Assembly: GCA_022181065.1 (NCBI GenBank)
Contig: BQMY01000116.1
Coordinates: 35,093-99,092 of the forward strand
Length of the DNA stretch: 64,000 nt
Reading direction: 5' to 3'
Source: Melioribacteraceae bacterium
GTDB lineage: Bacteria > Bacteroidota > Ignavibacteria > Ignavibacteriales > Melioribacteraceae
This document shows positions 18,772-28,663 of this stretch, in pieces. A program made the translations under genes and the position numbers. The notes under the pieces are model-generated. The model was given only the letters and a program-made list of their open reading frames with translations, had not been told where the DNA came from and ran no database searches. Position 1 is the first letter of the stretch. Each line of letters opens with the position of its first letter.

Positions 18772-20235
18772 ATGACAAAAAATCCAAAAGTAGTTTTGAG
18801 CGAGTTTTTCGGATTTTCCGATTTCAGACCCGCACAGGAAGAAATTATAAATCGCCTCGTAAATGACAGGAAACACTCACTCGTGATTATGCCTACCGGA
18901 GGAGGTAAAAGTCTTTGCTATCAGGTTCCGGCACTCTGTTTCGAAGGAGGGACAATTGTTGTAAGTCCGCTGATAGCTCTGATGCAGGATCAGGTTGATG
19001 CACTTCGGAAAAAAAATATCCCGGCGGGATTTATAAATTCTACAGTCTCAAAGTCTGATCGGGAAAAACGACTCTCCCGGTTTGTCGCCGGTAAACTGAA
19101 ATTACTCTACGTTACTCCCGAGCGATTCAGGAAAAAGGAATTTATCGAGGAAATCAAAAAAGCGAAAATCGACCTCTTTGCCGTTGATGAAGCGCATTGC
19201 ATCTCGGAATGGGGACACGATTTCCGACCTGATTATTCGCGCATTTCCGAATTTCGCGAACTACTGGGAAATCCTCTCACCATTGCCCTTACAGCCACCG
19301 CAACCCGCGTGGTGCAAAAGGATATTATTGAAAAACTGGGGCTAAATCCCGATGAAATCAAAACTTTTCACCAGGGTATCAAACGCCCGAACCTCAAACT
19401 TGAAGCAATCGACTGCTACGACGAAAAAGATAAATTTACCGCAATTGAACATGTGTTCAACCAATTTTCCGGCTCCGGTATCGTCTATTTTGCCCTCATT
19501 CAAACCTTGGAAAAATACGCGGAATATTTTGAACGCAAAGGTATTTCTGTAACAAAATACCACGGCAAACTTGGCGATAAAGATCGAAAACGTATCCAGC
19601 GCGAATTTATGTCCGGTGAACAGGATATAATTTTTGCCACAAATGCCTTCGGTATGGGCGTTGATAAAGCTGATATCCGGTTCGTTATTCACGCCGAAAT
19701 ACCATCCTCGATCGAATCATACTATCAGGAAATTGGAAGAGCCGGCAGAGACGGGAAAGATTCACTTTGCCTTTTGCTATACAATCAGAACGATATCTAC
19801 ACCCAAATGGAATTTATAAAATGGTCCAACCCTGATGCCGAATACTATTACCGCCTGTTGGAAAAGCTGCGAAACGATCTTGACCAGGTCAACTCTATGG
19901 GTATCGATTACCTTCGCGAGGAATTGAGCTTCAAAAATAAAAGTGACTTCCGCCTGGAAACCTCACTTGCGATGCTCGACAGATATGGCGTTACTTCAGG
20001 AAGTATAGAGCATAAAAACCTCTTACTTGAAACCGAACTCCCTAACGAACTTGAAGACGAATCCCTTATAGCCGAAAAACTGAAAAGCGATAACAAGCAG
20101 CTCTATTCTGTTGTGCAATATTTCAATAATGAAAAATGCCGGCGGATATTTATAGAAAATTATTTTGGCTTTTATGACGAAATAGAGTGTGGTAACTGCG
20201 ATAATTGCGAGCTTAATGAATCCGAATCGTTGTAA
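18772..20235 (+). CDS. recQ: RecQ-family ATP-dependent DNA helicase
   Basis: A 487-residue 3'-5' DNA helicase for recombination and repair. Motif 0 (FSDFRPAQEEII), Walker A (PTGGGKS, 41-47), motif II (DEAHCISEWGHDFR, about 140), motif III (LTATAT) and motif VI (QEIGRAGRDG) are intact. The C-terminal zinc-binding region (KCRRIF, then CGNCDNC) is present. The protein ends soon after it, so the winged-helix part is short or absent and there is no HRDC domain. This compact form is common outside the gammaproteobacteria. Two small genes follow in the same direction with short gaps, probably one transcript. Confidence 0.93.
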   Translation: MTKNPKVVLSEFFGFSDFRPAQEEIINRLVNDRKHSLVIMPTGGGKSLCYQVPALCFEGGTIVVSPLIALMQDQVDALRKKNIPAGFINSTVSKSDREKRLSRFVAGKLKLLYVTPERFRKKEFIEEIKKAKIDLFAVDEAHCISEWGHDFRPDYSRISEFRELLGNPLTIALTATATRVVQKDIIEKLGLNPDEIKTFHQGIKRPNLKLEAIDCYDEKDKFTAIEHVFNQFSGSGIVYFALIQTLEKYAEYFERKGISVTKYHGKLGDKDRKRIQREFMSGEQDIIFATNAFGMGVDKADIRFVIHAEIPSSIESYYQEIGRAGRDGKDSLCLLLYNQNDIYTQMEFIKWSNPDAEYYYRLLEKLRNDLDQVNSMGIDYLREELSFKNKSDFRLETSLAMLDRYGVTSGSIEHKNLLLETELPNELEDESLIAEKLKSDNKQLYSVVQYFNNEKCRRIFIENYFGFYDEIECGNCDNCELNESESL

Positions 20236-20267
20236 AAGAATCTAATTTTCTAAAAATATGAGTAGAA

Positions 20268-20600
20268 ATGAAAACCCTTAAAACATTAGATGAATTAAAC
20301 AGTTTTATTTCGGCAAATAGTGGAGCAACAATTTATTACAGCCACGAAGACTGCAATGTATGTAAAGTTTTAAAGCCAAAACTGGTTGAATTTCTTGAAG
20401 AGAATTTTCCCGAAATCAAGCCGGCTTACGTCGATGTGAGATTGTCGAATGACATATCCGCGCAAAATTCGATATTTGCCGTACCAACAGTAATATTCTA
20501 TCTCGAAGGAAAAGAATTCATCCGAAAGAGCAGGAATCTCTCTTTTGGTGAATTGTATGATGAAATTTCACGTCCTTACGAGATGGTTTTCGGAAATTAG
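20268..20600 (+). CDS. Thioredoxin-family protein
   Basis: A 110-residue cytosolic thioredoxin-like protein with the active site C29-NV-C32 (HEDCNVCKVLKPK) and the cis-proline region AVPTVIFYLEG. CNVC differs from the CGPC of classical thioredoxin, so its redox potential and partners may differ. It starts 32 bp after recQ and its stop codon comes 35 bp before the start chosen for the next gene. Confidence 0.87.
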   Translation: MKTLKTLDELNSFISANSGATIYYSHEDCNVCKVLKPKLVEFLEENFPEIKPAYVDVRLSNDISAQNSIFAVPTVIFYLEGKEFIRKSRNLSFGELYDEISRPYEMVFGN

Positions 20601-20635
20601 TGGACTTTTTTAATAGGTTGGGTTATCTTATTAAC

Positions 20636-21475
20636 ATGAAAACAGGAAAATACACAATCGACTTCGTACAGACCGGATATTTCGGTCTTGACGGTGGTGC
20701 AATGTTTGGCGTTGTACCTAAAGTTCTGTGGGAAAAAAGTATCCCGTCAGACAATCTCAACAGAATTACTCTTGGTACCAGAATGCCTGTCATCAGAAGT
20801 GGTTCGCGAATAATTATCATTGATACCGGGATCGGTGAGTACTGGGATGAAAAATTTAATGACCGGTTTTCGGTTGACCATACCGAATTCACCCCATACG
20901 GTGGACTTAAACAGCTTGGCATAACTCCCGCGGATGTTACAGATGTTGTGCTTACACACCTCCACTTTGATCACACAGGCGGCTCAGTTATATCTGAAGG
21001 GGGGAAGTGGATACCCGCATTCCCGAATGCCAAATACCATATGCATCAAAAGCAATTCGACTGGGCGAAAGAACCATCACCAAAAGATAAAGGGAGTTTC
21101 GCCTCAGAAAGATTTGTCCCCCTCGCCGAGGAAGGCGTTGCTTCTTTCTTTGAAGGCTCGATAAATCTTGATGATGAAATTCAGCTCATCGAAACCAACG
21201 GGCATACATTTGGTCACCTGCTTGTTAAACTGACCGACTCATCATCATCTTATCTTTTCTGCTCTGATCTAATCCCTACCTCAGCGCATGTTCCGCTACC
21301 TTTTATCATGGGATTCGATTTGCAGCCGTTGCTCACACTCGATGAAAAATCCAAATTTCTCAACGATGCGGTAGAAGAAAATACCACACTCCTCTTCCAG
21401 CACGACACAGAATACACCGGTGCTACAGTTAAAAAAGTTGACAATGGATTTGCGGTAAACGAACTTATAAAATGA
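20636..21475 (+). CDS. MBL-fold metallo-hydrolase
   Basis: A 279-residue metallo-beta-lactamase-fold protein. The metal-binding motif HLHFDHTGG is followed by a His in ETNGHTFGHL, an Asp in FCSDLIPT and a His in LLFQHDTEY, giving a full two-metal site. I chose ATG 20636 (MKTGKYTIDFVQTGYFGLDGG), which begins at the conserved N terminus of this subfamily. An upstream GTG at 20600 overlaps the previous stop and would add 12 residues. Proteins of this subgroup resemble quorum-quenching lactonases and other hydrolases. The substrate is unknown. Confidence 0.87.
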   Translation: MKTGKYTIDFVQTGYFGLDGGAMFGVVPKVLWEKSIPSDNLNRITLGTRMPVIRSGSRIIIIDTGIGEYWDEKFNDRFSVDHTEFTPYGGLKQLGITPADVTDVVLTHLHFDHTGGSVISEGGKWIPAFPNAKYHMHQKQFDWAKEPSPKDKGSFASERFVPLAEEGVASFFEGSINLDDEIQLIETNGHTFGHLLVKLTDSSSSYLFCSDLIPTSAHVPLPFIMGFDLQPLLTLDEKSKFLNDAVEENTTLLFQHDTEYTGATVKKVDNGFAVNELIK

Positions 21476-21960
21476 AAAAAGCTCCCGTATACAGGGAGCT
21501 TAAGTCTGTCGACAAAGTCGCTTCTTTTTAAAGTCCTCCTTAGAAGGAGGTGGCTTCCGACGAATGTCGGAAGACGGAGGATGATTTATTCCATTTTTTG
21601 TGACTTACGGTCATCCCCATGACAAAATCCGCCGTTGGCGGAGTGACTTCCCCCTTTAAACCAGTGCACCGTAGGTGTTAGGAGTCCTGAAAATAAACAA
21701 ACAGGTTTTTCAACAATCTCAAGTTCCCTTAAACCGGGAGCTTTTTTACATCGGAAGGGATGCCCTGTAACCATCCCCTCTTAATAATTTAGATATCAGT
21801 AAAGAGGGCATTAGGTTGGTGAGCCCAGTCTGCCTGCCCCGCTCGCGGGGAACCATATATCGTCTTTACCACTTTGCACTAACCACTCAGTACTCAGTAC
21901 TCAGCACTAAATTATTTCATAAACCTCATTTGTATAATCCTGAAATTGGTTAACTAAAAT
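21476..21960. repeat. Intergenic region with palindromic repeats
   Basis: No credible gene here. AGCTCCC (about 21480) pairs with GGGAGCT 7 bp later, just after the MBL gene. At 21533-21590 lies a single repeat with the layout of module A of the 13-14.8 kb array, but with a changed stem: CCTCCTTAGAAGGAGG, then TTCCGACGAATGTCGGAA, then GACGGAGGATGA. CCGGGAGCTTTTTT follows near 21735. At 21889-21907 ACTCAGTACTCAGTACTCAGCACT is the inverse of AGTGCTGAGTACT at 13032. CCCGCTCGCGGGG near 21838 is another short stem. Confidence 0.6.
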
Positions 21961-21992
21961 AAAAAAAGCCCCCGAAAATTTTCCGGGGGCTC
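21961..21992 (-). terminator. Intrinsic terminator of the REC-CheW fusion gene
   Basis: AGCCCCCGGAAAATTTTCGGGGGCT on the minus strand is a long GC-rich stem followed by TTTTTTT. It lies 42 bp after the stop at 22034. Confidence 0.9.
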
Positions 21993-22033
21993 GTATCAAC
22001 CACTACTATAACCATAACCAATTAAGGAGAAAA

Positions 22034-24013
22034 CTAAACTTCCTGCATTTCCGCTACCATTTTCCCGGGGGCTTCCACATGATTAAACTTTAATACTTTT
22101 TCTACATCAACTATCATCTTTAAACTTTCATTAATTTTTGCGATTGCCATGATGTAATTTGCTTCATCCGCACTAACAAACGCGGGTGGATTACTGATCT
22201 GGTCAGCAGTTATATTCGCGACTTCGTTCACACCATCCACTGCTATACCCATCTGAAATACCCGTTTCCCGTCATCATGTTCCAGAACTATAATGAAGTT
22301 TTTCTCGTTATACTCTGTTCTTGTCATATTGAACATTGCGCGAGAATCCATCACCGGGATAACGGAGCCCCGTAGATTAATCACGCCAAGAACATACTCC
22401 GGACTTCCCGGATATGGTCTCACTTTTATCATTCTGATGATCTCACGGATTTTCATAATATCAAAGCAATATTGCTGCTCTTCCAGATTGAATATCAGAT
22501 ACTTGCCCTCCTTGTTCAATAATTCTTTTGCTCTCGAATCCTGTTTGGTATTGGCAGCCCTGTTCATCAGTTTGCTATATTGCTCTGTTGTATCCTTGAG
22601 GACAGATACTTTTCCTGATTCAGAATCATTTCCGCAGGCAACATCAGCAAACGAAAGATCAACAAATTTATCAAGGTTTATTAAACTTCCAACACCCATT
22701 TCATCGTGCATATATCTCTGAATCTTGTCGAGTGCCTTTACGTCGGGGTAGAGATCATTTGTTTTTATTCCGTTCGGCTCGGTTAGAACGTTTCTTAATA
22801 GTGGTACCTTTAACCCCAATTTCCCATCAGGATCAAGGAACTTCACACCAATTTCAGCTGCGGTTCCCGGATTAGTTTCGATAAATTTACCCGCTTGTAC
22901 CAGCATCTTTGTAAATTCCTGCATCGCGTCCTTGTACTTCTCAACAAGCACATCCTGAACCGTAACAACACAGCATGGATGATTTTCCCACAACTCGGAT
23001 GACAAAAACTGAAGATCTGCATTTCCGGCGGCTATAGATTTCGTTCCTAAAGGTTCAGCGACAAAATAACCCGCAGCCTCTTCCGCGCTTGCGAGAAATT
23101 CAGGCATTTTAACCGGTGGAACAACTTCAAAAGCTACATCAACATCATCCTGGCCCGTAACACCCGGTTTCAAACCGATACCATTAAAAAACATATGACC
23201 GAGCATATTATGGATAGATAAAGTATGAGGTATATAAAACGATTTCTGCCTGAAAAATCCCGCTTTGGAAGATTCAAAATCTCCACCTTTTCTGTTTCGC
23301 ACCATAATACTTCCATCCTTGTGCGCGAACAATACCAGTTTAAGTGGTGCTCCGTTACTATATAAATCCATCGCGATTGGCGCAAGGACGCAGGCGCCAT
23401 CAACCTGACCCTCATCAAGAGCATCCGCAACCGGGTTCCAACTTGACATCGAAACTGTTTCCAACTCAAAATGTTTCGGCTGCAATTTCCCCGAACGTAT
23501 GAGGTCTTTTAATACACCTAGCACAAGGTGATCTGTAATCTGTATGTGTGCGATTTTTAACTTAATCTTTCCATCAGGAGTTAACTCCGGCTCTCTTCTT
23601 ACAATATCTTTTTTGTCAACTTTTTCAAGTTCACCAATCGCCTGCAATATTTTAGTTTTTAACTCTGCCGCGTTAAATGGTTTGGATATAAAAGCACTTA
23701 CACCGGCTTCTTCCGCCATAGTAACTTCTTTTCGCTCACCCCTTCCGGTTGCCATTACAAACGGTATCTCTTTATACTCCTCTTCCGCCCTTATCCACTT
23801 CAGAAGTTCATATCCATCCATCACAGGCATATTCCAGTCGGAAATGATCACGTGCGGTCGTTCGCCTGTTTTTATTTTGTTTATTGCATCTTCACCATGT
23901 TCAGCTTCAATAATATCTGTTATTCCTAACTCTTTGAGGGTTTTAACCTCCATTTTTCTCATTACGCCGGCATCTTCAACAAGTAGTACCGTAAGTTGAT
24001 GTAATAGCTCCAC
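22034..24013 (-). CDS. Receiver - periplasmic-binding-like - CheW fusion protein
   Basis: A 659-residue cytosolic protein (no signal peptide) with an unusual order of domains. Residues 1-125 are a CheY-type receiver with E13/D14, phospho-acceptor D59 (IISDWNMPVMDG), TGRG and the SKPF lysine. Residues about 148-440 resemble ABC-transporter substrate-binding proteins of the NMT1/NrtA/SsuA group (IAHIQITDHLVLGVL, DALDEGQVDGACVLAPIA, GYFVAEPLGTKS). Residues about 515-655 are a CheW domain (FNLEEQQYCFDIMKIREII, VLGVINLRGSVIPVMD). CheV proteins have CheW first and the receiver last. Here the order is reversed and a ligand-binding-like domain sits between. It could pass a cytosolic metabolite signal to chemotaxis arrays. 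No other che genes are nearby. Confidence 0.88.
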   Translation of the reverse strand: MELLHQLTVLLVEDAGVMRKMEVKTLKELGITDIIEAEHGEDAINKIKTGERPHVIISDWNMPVMDGYELLKWIRAEEEYKEIPFVMATGRGERKEVTMAEEAGVSAFISKPFNAAELKTKILQAIGELEKVDKKDIVRREPELTPDGKIKLKIAHIQITDHLVLGVLKDLIRSGKLQPKHFELETVSMSSWNPVADALDEGQVDGACVLAPIAMDLYSNGAPLKLVLFAHKDGSIMVRNRKGGDFESSKAGFFRQKSFYIPHTLSIHNMLGHMFFNGIGLKPGVTGQDDVDVAFEVVPPVKMPEFLASAEEAAGYFVAEPLGTKSIAAGNADLQFLSSELWENHPCCVVTVQDVLVEKYKDAMQEFTKMLVQAGKFIETNPGTAAEIGVKFLDPDGKLGLKVPLLRNVLTEPNGIKTNDLYPDVKALDKIQRYMHDEMGVGSLINLDKFVDLSFADVACGNDSESGKVSVLKDTTEQYSKLMNRAANTKQDSRAKELLNKEGKYLIFNLEEQQYCFDIMKIREIIRMIKVRPYPGSPEYVLGVINLRGSVIPVMDSRAMFNMTRTEYNEKNFIIVLEHDDGKRVFQMGIAVDGVNEVANITADQISNPPAFVSADEANYIMAIAKINESLKMIVDVEKVLKFNHVEAPGKMVAEMQEV

Positions 24014-24239
24014 GTATCATTCCCGAAATTTTATTTTAGAATATGCAGTCTCTTACATTATCGGTTTTTTTTAATAATTTATAAGTGTTTTTTTATATTA
24101 AATTTTAAGTAGCAATTACTTTTTTTAAGTGCAAAGCATTCTTTTTAGGAGAATATTTATCTCTACAATAACATTTCATTTATGAAAACGTCAAAAATTA
24201 CAGAATTATAAATTTTCTACCATTTTTCGGGAGACTTAT

Positions 24240-26378
24240 ATGATAAAAAAAACTATTATTTTCCTTACACTATTGACCATGCTAAGTGGTTTCATTTTCG
24301 CCCAACAAAGTATATATACACCGTATAAACAGTCAAATGTTGAATTTTCACCGGTAGATTTTGGAAAGATGTGGACGTTCGATAATTTCCCGTATGATTA
24401 CATCAAATCAACATACGATCTTGAACTCACAAAGGATTGGCTCGAAGATACAAGACTCTCAGCCTTGCAATTCGCGAATGGTTGCTCCGGTGCTTTTGTC
24501 TCGGCTGACGGACTAATAATGACGAATCACCACTGTGCGCGTGATGCCATGGTTTCCACTGAAACTGAGGGTGAAGACCTCCTGAAAACCGGCTTCTACG
24601 CTGAAACTATGGACATCGAACGTAAAGTACCCGGATTGTTCGTTGATCAGCTTGTACTTATGAAAGACCTTACAAATGAGATACTTGCTACAGCTGAAGA
24701 ATCTGATAATAATAGTGAGAAAATAAGACTCGTTCAGGAAAAAATTAAAAGTCTGGAAGAATCATACAGTACCGAAACCGGACTTGTTTGCCAGGTTGTT
24801 ACACTCTATAATGGCACAAAATATACACTTCACGGCTATCGACGCTACAATGATATCCGACTTGTAATGGCTCCGGAATTTCAGATCGCATCCACCGGTT
24901 GGGATTGGGATAACTTTACATATCCACGCTACGAACTCGATTTTATGTTTTTCAGGGCGTACGAAAATGACAAACCTGTAACCGTAAAAAACTATTTCGA
25001 ATGGAGTAAAAATGGTGCTTCGGAAGATGAACCGATATTCGTGGTTGGTCGCCCGGGCAATACAGATCGTCAGCTATCGGTTAGTCATCTGGAATATTTA
25101 CGAGATACACAGTTTAAAGCACTACTCTTACTCTTCAACGGTGTGTACAACGCCAATCGCGAACTATACGATAAATACCCCGATCGCGAAAGTGAACTCC
25201 TTAACCGTGTGATGTCAATGGGTAACGCACGTAAAGTTTACGCCGGAAGAATTCAGGGATTGAGCGATGAATATCTCCTCTCCCTCAAGAAAAACTTTGA
25301 AACGGATCTCCAATCGAAAATAGATGCTTCACCCGAATTAAAAGCCAAATATGGGAATCTGTTCAATTCTATCAATAACGTTGTTGAAGAGCTAAGAAGC
25401 TGCTTCCCGGGCGACTGGGCATACAGAACATTTCGTTTCTCAAAAGCTGCCTGGTTTGATTATGCCGAACAAATCATCAAAATAGCAGAACAGAAAAAAC
25501 TCTCCGAAGACGAAAGAGAAGAAGGATACAGCGATGATGATATTGAAGAAAATATCGAAACTCTTGCTAATTTCGCCTTCGATTCCGAACTCAATCATCT
25601 TCTTCTGCAGGGACACGCTGAGTATCTTTATTATATGTCAGGCAAAGAGAGTGACCTTTACAGCAAAATGTATGGTGGCTTATCCGGATTTGATGCCGCT
25701 GAATACGCGCTGGGTCATTCATATTTCTCGACCCCGGAAAATCTTAAAATTTTCCTCAACGAAGACCCCGATTTTATATTGAATTCCGACGATCCGTTTA
25801 TTCATTTTGTACAATTCACACGCAGCGAACTCCCGGCAATAATGTCGAAAAAACAGGAAGCGATGAATACACTCACAGTCCTGAATCAACAGTTGGGTAT
25901 GGCAATTACTGAAGTTTACGGAACAACACTTCCACCCGATGCGACCAGCACTCTGCGTATAACCGATGGTGTAATTGAGGGTTATGAGTATAATGGTACT
26001 ATCGCCCCGGGTATCACTACATTTTACGGTTTATACGACCGTTTCAACTCATTCGATGGTGCTACTTATCCCTGGGGTTTGCCAGAAAAATGGAAAGTTG
26101 TTCCCGAAGGAATGGACCTTTCAACACCATTAAACATTGCCTCAACCAACGATATCGTTGGTGGTAACTCCGGTTCTTCTGTTATCAATCAGAAAGGCGA
26201 GGTTGTCGGACTCGTATTCGATGGCAATATGGAAAGTCTTTGGGGAAGTTATGTTTTCATGCCATCCAAAAACCGCTCTATTGCGGTCGATTCGCGTGGT
26301 ATAATGGCATCGCTTGAGTATGTTTACAAAACTGAGCGCTTGATAAACGAACTTAAAAATGGAAAACTTATTGATTAA
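24240..26378 (+). CDS. S46 family dipeptidyl-peptidase (DPP7/DPP11 type)
   Basis: A 712-residue exported serine peptidase with a signal peptide (MIKKTIIFLTLLTMLSGFIFAQ). It removes dipeptides from peptide N termini in the periplasm. The triad can be seen: His in MTNHHCARDA (about 97), Asp in RYELDFMFFRAYEND (about 233) and Ser in GGNSGSSVIN (about 646-650). The residues after the serine read VFDGN. DPP7 enzymes (hydrophobic P1) have Gly at this place and DPP11 (acidic P1) has Arg, so this is probably DPP7-like. It fits with the M28 and M13 peptidases of the window in peptide feeding. Confidence 0.93.
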   Translation: MIKKTIIFLTLLTMLSGFIFAQQSIYTPYKQSNVEFSPVDFGKMWTFDNFPYDYIKSTYDLELTKDWLEDTRLSALQFANGCSGAFVSADGLIMTNHHCARDAMVSTETEGEDLLKTGFYAETMDIERKVPGLFVDQLVLMKDLTNEILATAEESDNNSEKIRLVQEKIKSLEESYSTETGLVCQVVTLYNGTKYTLHGYRRYNDIRLVMAPEFQIASTGWDWDNFTYPRYELDFMFFRAYENDKPVTVKNYFEWSKNGASEDEPIFVVGRPGNTDRQLSVSHLEYLRDTQFKALLLLFNGVYNANRELYDKYPDRESELLNRVMSMGNARKVYAGRIQGLSDEYLLSLKKNFETDLQSKIDASPELKAKYGNLFNSINNVVEELRSCFPGDWAYRTFRFSKAAWFDYAEQIIKIAEQKKLSEDEREEGYSDDDIEENIETLANFAFDSELNHLLLQGHAEYLYYMSGKESDLYSKMYGGLSGFDAAEYALGHSYFSTPENLKIFLNEDPDFILNSDDPFIHFVQFTRSELPAIMSKKQEAMNTLTVLNQQLGMAITEVYGTTLPPDATSTLRITDGVIEGYEYNGTIAPGITTFYGLYDRFNSFDGATYPWGLPEKWKVVPEGMDLSTPLNIASTNDIVGGNSGSSVINQKGEVVGLVFDGNMESLWGSYVFMPSKNRSIAVDSRGIMASLEYVYKTERLINELKNGKLID

Positions 26379-26410
26379 AACTATAGCAAATCTTTCAATC
26401 TAAATTAAAT

Positions 26411-26434
26411 AACCCACGGTTTCAACCGTGGGTT
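26411..26434. terminator. Bidirectional terminator
   Basis: AACCCACGG (26411-26419) pairs perfectly with CCGTGGGTT (26426-26434). It lies between the convergent ends at 26378 (+) and 26455 (-). On the minus strand TTATTTAATTTA follows the stem. Confidence 0.75.
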
Positions 26435-26454
26435 TGAATAATCATCCAATATTA

Positions 26455-26709
26455 CTACACTTCAAGCTCAACCAACTTTGAGCTGACACCCGGAAGGACT
26501 GAAACTTTCCTTGCTAATTCCTCTTTCTGATCTTTCTCACCATGCAATTCAAGTATCAACAAACCTTCATCAGAACAGTTATCCAAAACGCCATCATGGA
26601 TTCCCAAACGAGTTTTAATAATACAACCCCATGCGGTTAATACTTGCTGAACTTTCACTGCGGCTTCCTTTCTTCCACCAATTAAGATAAGAAGGACTGA
26701 TTTTTTCAT
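26455..26709 (-). CDS. TM1266-type small ACT-like regulator
   Basis: An 84-residue protein that resembles TM1266, the small ferredoxin-fold protein annotated as an iron-only hydrogenase system regulator. Shared features are the opening beta strand (SVLLILIGGRKEAA), the helix KVQQVLTAWG, then IIKTRLGIHDG, a central LLILELHGEKD strand and the ending LPGVSSKLVELEV. It has no DNA-binding domain of its own, so it probably acts by binding a ligand or a partner protein. No hydrogenase or hydrogenase maturation gene lies in this window. Confidence 0.7.
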   Translation of the reverse strand: MKKSVLLILIGGRKEAAVKVQQVLTAWGCIIKTRLGIHDGVLDNCSDEGLLILELHGEKDQKEELARKVSVLPGVSSKLVELEV

Positions 26710-26888
26710 ATTATCTCCTGAACAATTATTGTGATATTATTGTAACGTTGTTATAAAATATTAGTCTTAATCTTTACAATTGTAAAATTATTAAGAATAA
26801 ATTTAAAATTGTGTGTATTATGATAAGAAAAGAATTTTTTTTTGCAAAAAATTGTTATTTACCAAAACATAATTCCGGAGCTTACTTT

Positions 26889-28607
26889 ATGAATAGATTT
26901 TTCAGGTCACTCTTTTTCATTCTCACCGTTACGTTTACCCTTCAGGCTCAAACCGATACAGCTAAAAGAATAGATGAACTACTAACGAAATATCTTGAAT
27001 ATGAAAAATTCAACGGCGCGTTACTGGTAGCCGATTCATCCGGAATTATTTTTCAGGATGGTTATGGTAAAGCAGATTTTGAATGGGGTATCAATTTCAC
27101 CCCGGAGACAAAATTTCGTATCGGTTCTGTAACAAAACAATTCACATCTATGGTTATTATGCAGCTCGCTCAGGAAGGAAAGCTAAATGTTCAGGATAAA
27201 TTGATACAACACCTGCCATGGTACCGAGAAGATACAGGTGGCAAGATCACGATACAACATTTGCTGGTTCATACTTCCGGAATCCCCAGTTATACAAGCG
27301 CAGCCGACTTTTTTGTTGACGAAGGTATGGATAACCTTACACCCAAAGAACTGGTGACAAAATTATGCATGGGGGATCTTGAGTTTGAACCGGGCGAGAA
27401 ATGGGCATATAATAATTCCGGATATGTAATTCTTGGTGCTATTATTGAAGAAATTGAAGGTAAATCATACGGCGAAGTTTTGCTGGAACGGATATTCGAA
27501 CCACTAAATATGAATAATAGTGGATATGACTCTTTCATCCAAATTATACCTGAGCGTGCTTCAGGTTATTCGCAGAACTTCAACGGTTTCACTAATGCAC
27601 AATATATAAATATGTCAACACCTTATGCCGCCGGCGCACTCTATTCAACGGTTGAAGATTTATACAAATGGGATCGGGCATTGTACACTACAGCTCTTCT
27701 ATCAAAAGAGAATATGGCAAAATACTTCACTCCGGTAAGTTCCTCGTATGCTTACGGCTGGTTTATTGAGGAGTTCAACCTTGAAGATGGCTCCGAAAAT
27801 CTTAAACTCCTCGAACACGGAGGTGGAATAAATGGCTTCTCAAGTCTTATCACTCGCGATACCCTTAACCAGAATCTTGTCGTTCTGCTCAGCAATGTTG
27901 ACGGTACATCACTCCGCGGTATTTCCAGAAATATCCTGAAAATATTGTACGGTAAATCAATCGAATACCCGAAGCAATCAATTGCCAAATTCCTTTACGA
28001 ATATGAGCAGAAAAATCCGCAGGAAAATCTTGAATCGATATTCAACACCCTCCTTGAAGAGGAAGAGTCTGCTTTCGAAGTATCAGAAAGAGAACTGAAT
28101 TCGCTGGGATACGCTTTCAAGAACGAAGGCAAACTGAAAAAAGCTTTCACCATTTTTAATATCAATGTTTTAAAGTACCCTCAATCATCGAACGTATATG
28201 ATAGTAGAGGCGAGATTTATCTTGCACTCGGTGACACCACAAATTCAATATCCGACTATAAAAAATCTTTCGAACTTAACCCCGGAAATACAAATGCCAA
28301 AGAGATATTAGCACAACTCGGAATTGAATTAGAAGAAAACGTAACGATCAGCGCAAAAGATATCGAACTCTATCCGGGTGTCTATGAAGTATCTCCACAA
28401 TTTAAGTTAACAGTGCGAACTGATGGCAACCGTATTTTTGTTCAGGCAACAGCCCAACCTGAATTTGAACTATTTCCGATTAACAAAAAGAAATTTTATC
28501 TTAAGGTAGTGAATGCTCAAGTTGAGTTCAATATTAATGGTGGCGAAACTGAATCACTTACACTCTATCAAAATGGAGCCGTTGTTCCGGCAAGAAAAGT
28601 TGAATAA
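26889..28607 (+). CDS. Exported serine hydrolase (beta-lactamase-like) with TPR-like C terminus
   Basis: A 572-residue protein. ATG 26889 follows a GGAG motif and opens a signal peptide (MNRFFRSLFFILTVTFTLQAQ). A longer frame from 26811 is less likely. The penicillin-binding-like domain (about 28-365) has S80-x-x-K83 (RIGSVTKQF), Y-x-N (WAYNNSGYV) and H-x-G (LEHGGGINGF). Then come helical repeats of TPR type (about 385-480, for example NVYDSRGEIYLALGD followed by YKKSFELNPGN). The C terminus is a small beta domain (about 495-572) of the kind often attached to this family. The substrate is unknown. Confidence 0.87.
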   Translation: MNRFFRSLFFILTVTFTLQAQTDTAKRIDELLTKYLEYEKFNGALLVADSSGIIFQDGYGKADFEWGINFTPETKFRIGSVTKQFTSMVIMQLAQEGKLNVQDKLIQHLPWYREDTGGKITIQHLLVHTSGIPSYTSAADFFVDEGMDNLTPKELVTKLCMGDLEFEPGEKWAYNNSGYVILGAIIEEIEGKSYGEVLLERIFEPLNMNNSGYDSFIQIIPERASGYSQNFNGFTNAQYINMSTPYAAGALYSTVEDLYKWDRALYTTALLSKENMAKYFTPVSSSYAYGWFIEEFNLEDGSENLKLLEHGGGINGFSSLITRDTLNQNLVVLLSNVDGTSLRGISRNILKILYGKSIEYPKQSIAKFLYEYEQKNPQENLESIFNTLLEEEESAFEVSERELNSLGYAFKNEGKLKKAFTIFNINVLKYPQSSNVYDSRGEIYLALGDTTNSISDYKKSFELNPGNTNAKEILAQLGIELEENVTISAKDIELYPGVYEVSPQFKLTVRTDGNRIFVQATAQPEFELFPINKKKFYLKVVNAQVEFNINGGETESLTLYQNGAVVPARKVE

Positions 28608-28663
28608 CGGAACTTAAGAGATGTTGGGTCGTCTAAAACGTTTTATAATTTATCGGGGTTGTT

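Noticed and set aside
26889..28607. True beta-lactamase (resistance gene)
   Set aside because: The SxxK, YxN and HxG motifs define a wide hydrolase family. Nothing here points to beta-lactam hydrolysis, and the TPR-like extension argues against it.
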